DNA of 6,007 nucleotides. It comes from Bacteroidota bacterium (GTDB lineage Bacteria; Bacteroidota; Bacteroidia; Bacteroidales; Paludibacteraceae). Numbering within the stretch: the stretch's first letter is position 1; every line of letters starts with the position of its first letter. Where the stretch lies: the NCBI GenBank assembly GCA_022709605.1, contig JAKLIM010000238.1, positions 1 to 6,007 on the forward strand. Reading direction: 5' to 3'. Of this stretch, positions 1 through 5,828 are shown one piece after another. Under the pieces are notes generated by a model, which had not been told where the DNA came from, ran no database searches, and was given only the letters and a program-made list of their open reading frames with translations. The translations under genes were made by a program, and so were the position numbers.

Positions 1-37
1 AGACTTCGGGAGGGGATGTTAAGACGCAGTTTCTTAA
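1..37 (+). repeat. Dispersed repeat, copy 1 (left end cut by window)
   Basis: The visible part is the 3' half of a hairpin (ACTTCGGGAGGGG) followed by the conserved tail ATGTTAAGACGCAGTTTCTT. The same hairpin half occurs at 2120-2131, and the same tail core AAGACGCAGTT occurs at 76-86, 2136-2146 and 2223-2233. It is therefore the first of several copies of one repeat family. The 5' arm of the hairpin should lie just left of the window. Confidence 0.8.
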
Positions 38-42
38 CATCT

Positions 43-600
43 TTACAACCGCCCCAAACCCCTAAAGGGGATGTTAAGACGCAGTTTCTTAAATTGTTGT
101 GGTAAATATGTTTGACGATGGTAATTACACATCCCCTTTAGGGGCTTGGGGCAGGTCTTTTCATTTTTATGTATCAGTATATCAATATTATGAACGTGTG
201 CAGCAATTTTACAAATGTCTGCAGCAATATTATGAACCAGTATAGCAATCACTTGTATCAGTATATCAATTTTACAAACGTCTGCAGCAATCTTACGAAC
301 GTCTGCAGCAATATTATCAATCAGTATATCAATATTATGTACGTGCGCACCAATTTTACGAACGTGCGCAGCAATATTATGAACGTGCGCACTAATTTTA
401 CGAACGTCTGCAGCAATATTATCAATCAGTATATCAATATTATGAACGTGCGCAGCAATATTATGAATCAGTATATCAATTTCTTGAATCGGGATTGTCT
501 TGCTTCTTTTTAGAATTTGTTTTTTGTAAACTTTCCTTACCTTTGCAAAACAAGAGAATGGGTGTGTGTGTTTTAAACGGGTATGATATTTATCATTCAC
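43..600 (-). CDS. Hypothetical heptad-repeat (coiled-coil-like) protein, doubtful
   Basis: I do not recognise this protein. The 185-codon frame opens with GTG (598-600). It has a basic, unique N-terminus of about 40 residues, about fifteen 7-residue repeats (roughly residues 42-146), and a C-terminus of about 39 residues. The repeats are of two kinds, DILIHNI and AAHVRKI. Repeat position 4 is always Val or Ile, and position 7 is Ile in all complete repeats; substitutions fall mainly at positions 1, 3, 5 and 6. This 3-4 spacing of aliphatic residues is the pattern of a coiled coil. The last residues, including CPKPLKGM, are encoded by the dispersed repeat at 129-155, so the original C-terminus may have been overwritten. 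Points against a real gene are the lack of an ATG start, a hairpin over the GTG, no clear promoter, and the fact that a 21-bp array stays open by default. It may be a real coiled-coil protein, a remnant, or non-coding repeat DNA. Confidence 0.3.
   Translation of the reverse strand: MNDKYHTRLKHTHPFSCFAKVRKVYKKQILKRSKTIPIQEIDILIHNIAAHVHNIDILIDNIAADVRKISAHVHNIAAHVRKIGAHVHNIDILIDNIAADVRKIAADVCKIDILIQVIAILVHNIAADICKIAAHVHNIDILIHKNEKTCPKPLKGMCNYHRQTYLPQQFKKLRLNIPFRGLGRL
51..152. repeat. MITE-like repeat element with 24-bp inverted ends
   Basis: The first 24 bases (51-74) and the reverse complement of the last 24 (129-152) match at 23 of 24 positions. Each end contains the palindrome CCCCTAAAGGGG. 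The interior (75-128) carries the family tail AAGACGCAGTTTCTTAA and a GGTAATT block at the same distance (44-45 nt) as in the copy at 2095-2186. The right end, extended to 155, is identical over 27 nt to 2195-2221. The structure is that of a small non-coding repeat with terminal inverted repeats. There is no transposase, and no target-site duplication could be confirmed. It could equally be two dispersed copies that landed head to head. Confidence 0.7.
163..498. repeat. 21-bp tandem repeat (minisatellite), 15 units plus a decayed one
   Basis: Fifteen consecutive 21-bp units run from 163 to 477 without a single insertion or deletion; a sixteenth, diverged unit occupies 478-498. Units are of two kinds. 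Type A is close to AATATTATGAACGTGCGCAG plus C (units at 184, 205, 268, 289, 331, 352, 373, 394, 436). Type B ends in ATCAGTATATC (units at 163, 247, 310, 415, 457). The unit at 226 looks like a hybrid. The order is B A A (B/A) B A A B A A A A B A B. Because 21 is divisible by three, reading frames stay open across the array on either strand. An open frame here is therefore weak evidence of coding. Confidence 0.95.
516..546 (+). promoter_or_regulatory. Possible Bacteroidota-type promoter, facing the MATE gene
   Basis: TTTG at 516-519 is followed after 18 nt by TACCTTTG (538-545), matching the Bacteroidota pattern TTTG, about 19 nt, TAnnTTTG. Transcription would begin near 552 and leave a 5' leader of about 215 nt before the MATE start at 767. 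The leader would contain the palindromes and the 8-bp repeat described below. No other good -7 box was seen nearer to the gene. Support rests only on the motif match. Confidence 0.4.
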
Positions 601-602
601 CC
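579..602. other. Imperfect hairpin
   Basis: GGGT-ATGATA (579-588) can pair with TATCAT (591-596) and ACCC (599-602) around a 2-nt loop with a 2-nt bulge, giving about ten base pairs. It overlaps the GTG at 598-600 on the minus strand and would lie in the leader of a transcript starting near 552 on the plus strand. No function can be assigned. Confidence 0.45.
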
Positions 603-636
603 AAGCTTTTCAACGGAAGCGCTAATTTCTTATTTC

Positions 637-719
637 TCCCGAAAGCTTTCGGGATTCTATTTTCTCAATTTCAACCCCGTCCCGTCCGGATAACTATCGG
701 GATCCGGAACGTTCGGGAC
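637..719. repeat. Cluster of CCCG...CGGG palindromes upstream of the MATE gene
   Basis: Positions 637-654 are a perfect 18-bp palindrome, TCCCGAAAGCTTTCGGGA. At 685-691 and 702-708, TCCGGAT and ATCCGGA form a 7-bp stem, flanked further out by GTCCC (679-683) and GGGAC (715-719). GAACGTTC (707-714) is another small palindrome. Similar cores containing ATAGCTAT or AACTATCGGG recur at 5755-5770 and 5894-5914, so this looks like a second dispersed palindrome family. The first palindrome is followed on the plus strand by a moderately T-rich stretch (ATTCTATTTTCT). It could act as a weak terminator or attenuator, but the T-run is interrupted. Confidence 0.6.
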
Positions 720-723
720 AAAC

Positions 724-754
724 TTTCAAATTTTCAAATTTTCAAATTTTCAAA
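724..754. repeat. Short 8-bp tandem repeat (TTTTCAAA)
   Basis: Three full copies of TTTTCAAA (731-754) follow a seven-base partial copy (724-730). The array ends 12 nt before the GTG start of the MATE gene, so it lies in the probable 5' leader or ribosome-binding region. Such short repeats can change copy number by slippage. Confidence 0.9.
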
Positions 755-766
755 CAAATATTCCAC

Positions 767-2089
767 GTGAATTCAACTAAAAATATTCTCAAAATATCGT
801 ACCCCATTATTCTGACACTGGTAGCGCAGAATGTGGTTAATGTGACCGATACCGCGTTTCTGGGGCGTGTAAGCGAAGTGGCGTTGGGTGCTTCGGCTAT
901 TGCCGGGGTGTATTATTTCGCCATTTTTATGGTGGGCTTTGGCTTTAGTCAGGGTGCTCAAATACTGATCGGACGGCGGAACGGTGAAGAAAATTACAGT
1001 CAGATCGGACCCATTTTCAACAATAGTTTGCTGTTTAATGGTTTTTTTGCACTTATCCTTTTTGTTGCTTCGCTGGTTGGCATGCCGCATCTGATGAAAG
1101 TACTGGTGAGTTCGCATCAGATTTATGTTGCCACACTCGAGTATCTCGACTGGCGGATTTATGGTTTTTTCTTTGTGTTTCTGAATGTCGTTTTCCGCAG
1201 TTTTTATGTTGGAATTACCGATACGCGAATTCTTACTACTTCGGCTTTTGTCACTGCCATTACCAATATTATTTTTGATTATTTGCTGATATTCGGCAAG
1301 TTTGGTTTTCCGGAACTGGGCATTGCAGGCGCTGCTATTGCGTCGGTTATAGCCGAAGCTGCTTCGCTTGGCTATCTTATTTTTCATACATCGGTTTTTA
1401 CCGATATGAAAAAATATGGGTTATTCAGTTCGTTGAAAGTCGATTTTAAGACCATGGGGCAAATTCTGAACCTTTCGATTTTTATCATGTTTCAGTTTTT
1501 TATCTCCATCTCCACCTGGTTTTTGTTCTTTATTTTTATCGAACGCATGGGCGAACGACCGTTGGCTGTGACCAATATCGGACGAAGCATGTATATTTTG
1601 TTGATGATTCCTGCGTCGGCTCTCGCAACTACTGCCGGAACATTGGTGAGCAACCTGATTGGGGCCGGGCAAAAGGATGAAGTGCTGAAAACCACGAACA
1701 AAATTATTGGCATAACCCTATTGATGGTTTCGCCGCTCATCGTTTTCGCGTTTATTTTTCCGGAGCTTTTTGCACATATCTATACGGATGATCATTCGCT
1801 AATGTTGGCTTCTATTCCTGTAATTCGGGTTGTTTCGGTAGCGATAGCGTTTTTTGCAGTGGGATGCGTCATTATCAGTGCAGTTTCGGGAACGGGAAGT
1901 ACAAAAACGGCCTTTTACATGGAAGTGGTGACGCTGTTTTTCTACATTACTTTTGTTTATTACACAGCCATTATCAATCCACAGGAAGTTTGGGTGGTGT
2001 GGATGTCGGAATTTGTGTACTGGACAATGATAGGCGGGCTGGGATTTTGGTATTTGAGAAAAGGAAACTGGAGAGCAAAGGATATTTGA
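767..2089 (+). CDS. MATE-family multidrug/cation antiporter
   Basis: The 440-residue product is an inner-membrane exporter of the MATE family (multidrug and toxic compound extrusion), which moves cationic drugs or metabolites out in exchange for Na+ or H+. Length and hydrophobicity fit the usual 12 helices in two MatE repeats, roughly residues 8-210 and 230-430. Family features include the first-helix region QNVVNVTDTAFLGRVSEVAL (21-40) and the second-half signature GTLVSNLIGAGQKDEV (291-306). The GTG start is supported because the protein enters the first transmembrane helix within about ten residues, as is normal for MATE proteins, and the next in-frame Met (55) would remove helix 1. There is no obvious Shine-Dalgarno, which is usual in Bacteroidota. 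The gene stands alone on the plus strand, converging on satP. Substrate and subfamily (NorM-like or DinF-like) cannot be told from the sequence. Confidence 0.93.
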   Translation: MNSTKNILKISYPIILTLVAQNVVNVTDTAFLGRVSEVALGASAIAGVYYFAIFMVGFGFSQGAQILIGRRNGEENYSQIGPIFNNSLLFNGFFALILFVASLVGMPHLMKVLVSSHQIYVATLEYLDWRIYGFFFVFLNVVFRSFYVGITDTRILTTSAFVTAITNIIFDYLLIFGKFGFPELGIAGAAIASVIAEAASLGYLIFHTSVFTDMKKYGLFSSLKVDFKTMGQILNLSIFIMFQFFISISTWFLFFIFIERMGERPLAVTNIGRSMYILLMIPASALATTAGTLVSNLIGAGQKDEVLKTTNKIIGITLLMVSPLIVFAFIFPELFAHIYTDDHSLMLASIPVIRVVSVAIAFFAVGCVIISAVSGTGSTKTAFYMEVVTLFFYITFVYYTAIINPQEVWVVWMSEFVYWTMIGGLGFWYLRKGNWRAKDI

Positions 2090-2094
2090 GAAAA

Positions 2095-2186
2095 CTGCCC
2101 CCTAACCCCCTTCCCGAGACTTCGGGAGGGGGAATAAGACGCAGTTTCTGAAGGTGAGAGAGGTAACAATAAGTGATGTTGGTAAT
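2095..2186 (+). repeat. Dispersed repeat, copy with long hairpin, just after the MATE stop
   Basis: The head starts CTGCCCCCTAACCCCC five bases after the MATE stop codon. It contains a hairpin at 2106-2132: CCCCC and TCCCGA pair with TCGGGA and GGGGG, with one bulged T and a GACT loop. The tail (2136-2186) matches 2223-2273 at 43 of 51 positions. No T-run follows the stem (AATAAGACG), so it is not a standard intrinsic terminator, but it sits where it would protect or end the MATE mRNA. Confidence 0.8.
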
Positions 2187-2194
2187 TTAAACAA

Positions 2195-2273
2195 CCTGCC
2201 CCAAGCCCCTAAAGGGGATGTTAAGACGCAGTTACTGAATGTGAGAGAGTTGAAAATAAGTGATGATACTAAT
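2195..2273 (+). repeat. Dispersed repeat, copy with short hairpin, tandem to the previous one
   Basis: The head (2195-2221) is identical over 27 nt to the reverse complement of 129-155 and contains CCCCTAAAGGGG. The tail is 84% identical to the preceding copy (43 of 51). The two adjacent copies therefore share a tail but have different hairpin heads (CCCTTCCCGAGACTTCGGGA type versus CCCCTAAAGGGG type). Confidence 0.8.
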
Positions 2274-2281
2274 CTCACATC

Positions 2282-2297
2282 TCCGTCAGCTGACGGA
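2282..2297. terminator. 16-bp perfect palindrome between convergent genes
   Basis: TCCGTCAGCTGACGGA is a perfect palindrome lying between the convergent MATE and satP genes, 24 nt beyond the satP stop. It may serve as a bidirectional transcription-end hairpin. No T-run follows it on either strand, so the terminator role is inferred from position only. Confidence 0.35.
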
Positions 2298-2321
2298 CTT
2301 GGGGTTGTTCAGAAAAACGGA

Positions 2322-2876
2322 TTAATCAATCAATTTTTTACCCATTGGCAATACTGTTTTTCCGGCTAAATCGTTGATAATTATACCAGCCATCATGTAC
2401 CATGCGGCAAATGCACAAATAATAAGATCGATGGCGGCAGCAGTTTTTAATTCAGGGAATCCGAAATGCTCTAAATCCAATAAAATAAAACCTATAAGTA
2501 AAGTTCCGAATGTAAAAACCATGGCTTTGTGAACACGGAACGAAGCAATAAACATGATAAGCGTGTACAAGGTCCAACCGATGAGGTAAAATCCAACATC
2601 AGATGTTTCAGAAGCATAAATACCGAAATGATTAAACAGTTTGATCAGACTTAAGCCAATCCAGAAAGCACCGTAAGATACAAAAGCGCTGTAGCCGAAG
2701 TTATTACCCATTTTTTGTTCCTGAAAGCCGGCTATTAATTGAGCCAAACCACCAAAAATAATTCCCATGCCGAGCACAGGTCCCCAACCCATTAAACCAA
2801 GATTGTGTAATTGAAGAAGTAATGTTGTCATTCCAAAGCCGGCAAGGCCAACTACTGCGGGATTTCCGTTTTTCAT
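2322..2876 (-). CDS. satP: Acetate/succinate uptake transporter, SatP (YaaH/GPR1/FUN34 family)
   Basis: The 184-residue inner-membrane protein belongs to the acetate uptake transporter family, whose E. coli member SatP (188 residues) imports acetate and succinate with protons. The hallmark N-terminal motif is present as NPAVVGLAGFGMTTLLLQLH (5-24), corresponding to NPAPLGLMGFGMTT in E. coli. Other conserved blocks are FGGLAQLIAG (41-50), GNNFGYSAFVSYGAFW (57-72) and the C-terminal GKTVLPMGK (172-180). Hydrophobicity fits six helices, and the length is complete. The ATG start (2874-2876) lies about 30 nt below a strong Bacteroidota promoter match. The gene is monocistronic: repeats lie upstream, and the MATE gene converges on it from the other side. 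It probably supports acetate uptake or exchange; direction and exact substrate are inferred from family. Confidence 0.94.
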   Translation of the reverse strand: MKNGNPAVVGLAGFGMTTLLLQLHNLGLMGWGPVLGMGIIFGGLAQLIAGFQEQKMGNNFGYSAFVSYGAFWIGLSLIKLFNHFGIYASETSDVGFYLIGWTLYTLIMFIASFRVHKAMVFTFGTLLIGFILLDLEHFGFPELKTAAAIDLIICAFAAWYMMAGIIINDLAGKTVLPMGKKLID

Positions 2877-2913
2877 TTTTTGTTGTATTTTTTTATGTTT
2901 TTAATTTCGGGCA

Positions 2914-2944
2914 CAAAAGTAATTGAAAATAACGTACTATGCAA
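2914..2944 (-). promoter_or_regulatory. Promoter of satP
   Basis: On the minus strand, TTG (2944-2942) is followed after 20 nt by TACTTTTG (2921-2914). This is a full match to the Bacteroidota -7 box TAnnTTTG with an acceptable -33 box. The predicted start near 2907 gives a leader of about 30 nt, rich in A and T, before the ATG at 2876. Confidence 0.65.
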
Positions 2945-2954
2945 TAAGAACACA

Positions 2955-2977
2955 GCCCCCTAACCCCCTAAAGGGGG
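2955..2977. repeat. Dispersed repeat head, solo hairpin
   Basis: GCCCCCTAACCCCCTAAAGG and the following GGG form the head of the repeat family, with CCCCC (2964-2968) pairing with GGGGG (2973-2977) around TAAA. The AAGACGCAGTT tail is absent. It ends 10 nt upstream of the satP -33 element. Confidence 0.7.
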
Positions 2978-3173
2978 AATTTGTAGCACTTCGGATAAAG
3001 TTATTTTGAAAAACAAAGAAATAACTCTGTACCCTTTTGTAGTTAAAGAAACTTTCAAAGAATTATTGAATACTTTATATGATAAAAAATTTGAAATAAT
3101 AATTTAGAAATATGAGTAAATAAATCTCTTTCATATTGAACTATTAATCAACCCTAAAAGCACCCTTTTTACT
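2978..3173. other. A/T-rich intergenic DNA without a convincing gene
   Basis: This stretch lies between the satP promoter/repeat and the 3' hairpin of the GH127 gene. The only coding hint is a plus-strand frame from a TTG at 3006 to TAG at 3105-3107 (33 residues, including LYPFVVKETFKELL). It is open further upstream into the repeat and has no ATG. Its composition looks protein-like, so it may be the tail of a broken gene, but this is too short to name. Nothing else was recognised. Confidence 0.4.
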
Positions 3174-3212
3174 CCCCCTTCCCGAGGCTTCGGGAGGGGG
3201 CTGGGGGGCAGG
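3174..3212 (-). repeat. Dispersed repeat head with long hairpin, after the GH127 stop
   Basis: Read on the minus strand, CCTGCCCCCCAGCCCCC begins 13 nt after the GH127 stop codon. It continues into a stem in which TCCCGA and TCGGGA pair around a 4-nt loop, with outer G5/C5 pairs (3174-3200). It has the same head and the same gene-relative orientation as the copy after the MATE stop. The AAGACGCAGTT tail is missing, and no T-run follows the stem on the minus strand. Confidence 0.75.
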
Positions 3213-3225
3213 AATCGTGGCCATA

Positions 3226-5628
3226 TTATTCCACTTCCCATTCAAAAATACCGGCTGAATTTTTCTCGGGTAATTCAATTTCTATTTTCAAAGCCGAAGT
3301 GGTTACGGGTTTGAAAATCACCTCGTTGTTTTGGCCTTTCTCAACACCATAACTGCTTGTATTCTCTACCGGCATCCATTGACCATCGGCAGTTTGATAA
3401 AACAATTTCCATGCTTGAGGCACTCTACAGCCACCCCAGGGTGCATCGTCGAACCAGAAAACTGAGGAACTGCTGATTGTTTTCGAACCTTCAAACTCAT
3501 ACGCTATCCATTCGGTTGAACCTTGTTTTGGCCACCAGGCATAATGCGGCATTGAATTATCAGTTGCATCTTTTGGTTTCAGGCGATCATTTATGGCTGA
3601 AATGGATTTTGTATTTTGCGAAGCAGTGATTTTACTCTCAGAAGCTATCGTTGCGGGCATTGAAGGGCGCGTTGCACTCAATTCGTTGGGCAACCAAACA
3701 GCCATTTCACCATTTCCCCGATGTGCCCAGGCATAATATGGAATCATGGTGAGTGTAACATCCGAGGCTGCAATTTTACCTTGCGCATTATAACTCAATA
3801 CCTGTGCATCGGTTTTTAGTTGGGTAATTCCAAACAGCAAATCCGGTTTTTTCTCTACTTCGAAAACAGGTTTTCTGTTCATCACCACACTCAGCACACT
3901 GAAATTATTATCGGGCCACTCGGCACAATAAACCACCGGACCGCGCTCCACTGCAATTTTTCCCCTATCGGCAGCCACCAAGGGATTTGCTTTTACCGTG
4001 CGGGGTTCCATATCGAAATGGATTTCCACCACATCGCCTTTTTTCCAGGTGCGGTTTATGCTGAAATAACCTTTATCAATCTGAGATGTAACAGCTTGTC
4101 CGTTTACTTTTATGTTGTACGACAAAGTTTTTTTATCATTGAAACTATACAAATTTCCCGGCACAACTTGTCCCTGCACCCAACCCGGAATGCGGATTTT
4201 TAAATTGAGTTTCTGTTTGCTTGATGGTATAACATTCAGTTTCACATCACCATTCCAGGGATAAGTGGTTGACTGTGTAAGCGTCACTTTTTTGCCATGA
4301 ACAGGGATCGACGAGGTGTTACTCATAAACAGATTCACATACAAATCTTCGTTGTGAACAGCATAAACATAACCCGGTACCGATGGAATAAAACGGGCAA
4401 TATTCGATGGACAACAGGCGCAACCAAACCAGGCCTGGCGTTGATGTTGCCCGTTAGATTCCAGCGGATTAGGATAGAAAAAGCCGCCACCATCGAGCGA
4501 AACTCCCGAAATTAATCCATTGTAAAGCGTACGTTCCAGCACATCGAAATATTTAGCTTCGCCATGCAAAAGGAACAATCGGTAATTCATATACACATTG
4601 CCAATGGCAGCACAGGTTTCGCAATAAGCCGACATGTTCGGCAGCTCGTAATTTTCACCAAAAGCTTCACCATGACTGGTAGCGCCAATGCCACCGGTAA
4701 TGTAAAGTTTTTTATTGACAATATTTTCCCAAATACGATCGATGGCATGAATGTAACCCGTATCGCCTGTCAACGCTGCCACATCGGCCATTCCGGTGTA
4801 CATATAAGCGGCGCGCACTGCATGTCCGACGGCTTCATCCTGCTGAATAACAGGTTTATGCGATTGACTGTAATCGTTTTTGCGTTCAGTATAACCACGT
4901 TTGTCAAGCAGAAATTTGGCGAAATCGAGGTAACGTTTCTCACCTGTAGCCACATATAGTTTACAAAGTGCCATTTCAGCAATCTGATGTCCCGGCACAA
5001 CGGTGATTTGACCCGGCTTCTCTCCCACTTCTCTCACGGCACAGTCGGCATATTTTATGGCAATGTCGAGGAAATTGCGCTTTCCGGTAGCCTGATAATG
5101 AGCTACTGCACCTTCGATCATGTGTCCGAGGTTGTACAATTCATGACTCAGGTCTTCTTCTTTTACCCAACGTTTATTTCCGGACCAATTGTGCGGATGT
5201 TTCGGATTCATGGTACGGGCAGTATACAAATAGCCATCCGGCTCCTGCGCTTTGGCTACAATAGTCAAAACGCTATCGATGTATTTATCCAATTTTTTAT
5301 CCGGATAAGTTTGCATGGAATAACTGGCGCCTTCGATGGTTTTATACACATCGGTATCGTCGAACGAAAAGCCCTCCACTTTATAGGTTTCACTCGGTTT
5401 AGCCGCTTTTACAAAGTTTTCGTACCGACCGGTTTCTTCGCATTTGCTGAATGCAAGCGGGATGGTCACTTCGCGACTGGCTTTGAGACGCTGTCCCCAA
5501 AAAGCATCAGTAACTTTTACAGCCGTGAACGGAACGGGAGAAATAGGATAACCGGTGTTTGTGTTTTTCTTCTGAGCCTGCGCAGTAATGCATGAAAATG
5601 CCAGAAAAGTGATGATGAATAAACGCAT
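3226..5628 (-). CDS. Secreted GH127 beta-L-arabinofuranosidase-like glycoside hydrolase
   Basis: The 800-residue product starts with a signal peptide (MRLFIITFLAFSCITAQA, cut likely after Ala18), so it acts in the periplasm or at the surface. The GH127 (alpha/alpha)6-barrel spans roughly residues 30-425. Compared with Bifidobacterium HypBA1, the acid/base Glu is Glu321 (HGEAFGENYELP), and the zinc ligands are Glu337 and Cys339 (YCETCA) and Cys405 and Cys406 (CACCPSN). Cys405 corresponds to the catalytic nucleophile. Beta-sandwich regions follow (about 430-650). A C-terminal discoidin-like module (about 665-800) contains WFDDAPWGGCRVPQAW and ends SAGIFEWEVE. The family removes terminal beta-L-arabinofuranose; some members instead cleave aceric acid from rhamnogalacturonan II, so the exact substrate is open. 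The ATG at 5626-5628 was chosen because the upstream TTG (5656-5658) lies inside the promoter -7 box. A gene with a matching C-terminus ends about 330 nt upstream. Confidence 0.93.
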   Translation of the reverse strand: MRLFIITFLAFSCITAQAQKKNTNTGYPISPVPFTAVKVTDAFWGQRLKASREVTIPLAFSKCEETGRYENFVKAAKPSETYKVEGFSFDDTDVYKTIEGASYSMQTYPDKKLDKYIDSVLTIVAKAQEPDGYLYTARTMNPKHPHNWSGNKRWVKEEDLSHELYNLGHMIEGAVAHYQATGKRNFLDIAIKYADCAVREVGEKPGQITVVPGHQIAEMALCKLYVATGEKRYLDFAKFLLDKRGYTERKNDYSQSHKPVIQQDEAVGHAVRAAYMYTGMADVAALTGDTGYIHAIDRIWENIVNKKLYITGGIGATSHGEAFGENYELPNMSAYCETCAAIGNVYMNYRLFLLHGEAKYFDVLERTLYNGLISGVSLDGGGFFYPNPLESNGQHQRQAWFGCACCPSNIARFIPSVPGYVYAVHNEDLYVNLFMSNTSSIPVHGKKVTLTQSTTYPWNGDVKLNVIPSSKQKLNLKIRIPGWVQGQVVPGNLYSFNDKKTLSYNIKVNGQAVTSQIDKGYFSINRTWKKGDVVEIHFDMEPRTVKANPLVAADRGKIAVERGPVVYCAEWPDNNFSVLSVVMNRKPVFEVEKKPDLLFGITQLKTDAQVLSYNAQGKIAASDVTLTMIPYYAWAHRGNGEMAVWLPNELSATRPSMPATIASESKITASQNTKSISAINDRLKPKDATDNSMPHYAWWPKQGSTEWIAYEFEGSKTISSSSVFWFDDAPWGGCRVPQAWKLFYQTADGQWMPVENTSSYGVEKGQNNEVIFKPVTTSALKIEIELPEKNSAGIFEWEVE

Positions 5629-5655
5629 ATTTGTATTTTTATTTTTAAAGTTGCA

Positions 5656-5663
5656 CAAAATTA
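5656..5663 (-). promoter_or_regulatory. Promoter -7 box of the GH127 gene
   Basis: Minus-strand TAATTTTG fits the Bacteroidota -7 consensus TAnnTTTG and lies 27 nt above the ATG at 5628, so transcription would start close to 5649. No clear TTTG -33 box is seen at the right distance, which may mean the promoter needs an activator. That would fit the inducible regulation usual for polysaccharide-utilisation genes. Confidence 0.45.
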
Positions 5664-5736
5664 ATATTTCCTGAATAAATACGAGGGGTTGAATCAGTCA
5701 AATTGGTATTTTATTTTAAAATTTTGTTTTGGTAAA

Positions 5737-5813
5737 TAAGGGACAAGCGGTTTCCGCATAGCTATCGGAATGTCGCTTGTCCCATGTTTTCCTTTAAACT
5801 ATCAAACTTAAAC
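5737..5813. repeat. Inverted-repeat module, copy 1
   Basis: GGGACAAGCG (5740-5749) and CGCTTGTCCC (5774-5783) are perfect 10-bp inverted arms. An inner stem TTCCG/CGGAA surrounds the palindrome ATAGCTAT, so the 44 nt at 5740-5783 are almost fully self-complementary. A conserved flank, TGTTTTCC...TATCAAACTTAAA, follows. The module lies between two minus-strand genes and has no coding frame of note. It could terminate the upstream gene, but no T-run follows the stem on the minus strand. Confidence 0.85.
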
Positions 5814-5828
5814 TTACTAATTTAAACC

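Noticed and set aside
163..498. CRISPR array
   Set aside because: Units are contiguous 21-bp repeats with no unique spacers, and no cas genes are nearby.
169..513. Plus-strand 114-codon gene across the tandem repeat
   Set aside because: It consists almost wholly of repeat units (NIMNVRS type), which stay open because 21 is a multiple of three. It has no unique domain or promoter, and the minus frame shows a more protein-like pattern.
495..770. Plus-strand frame upstream of the MATE gene
   Set aside because: It starts with TTG inside the decayed repeat unit and runs through palindromes and the TTTTCAAA repeat. The translation has no recognisable features.
2154..2369. 71-codon plus-strand frame
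   Set aside because: It is made of dispersed repeat sequence and runs into the 3' end of satP on the opposite strand.
5590..5592. Lipoprotein signal for the GH127 enzyme (Cys13)
   Set aside because: The residues before Cys13 (AFS) do not fit a lipobox, while AQA at 16-18 is a good signal peptidase I site.
3820..5595. Several long plus-strand frames opposite the GH127 gene, and minus-strand frames opposite the MATE gene
   Set aside because: They are antisense shadows of well-supported genes and have no family motifs of their own.
5629..5658. TTG start giving a GH127 protein ten residues longer
   Set aside because: The TTG overlaps the -7 promoter box (5656-5663), so it would not be in the transcript. 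The signal peptide begins properly at the ATG at 5626-5628.
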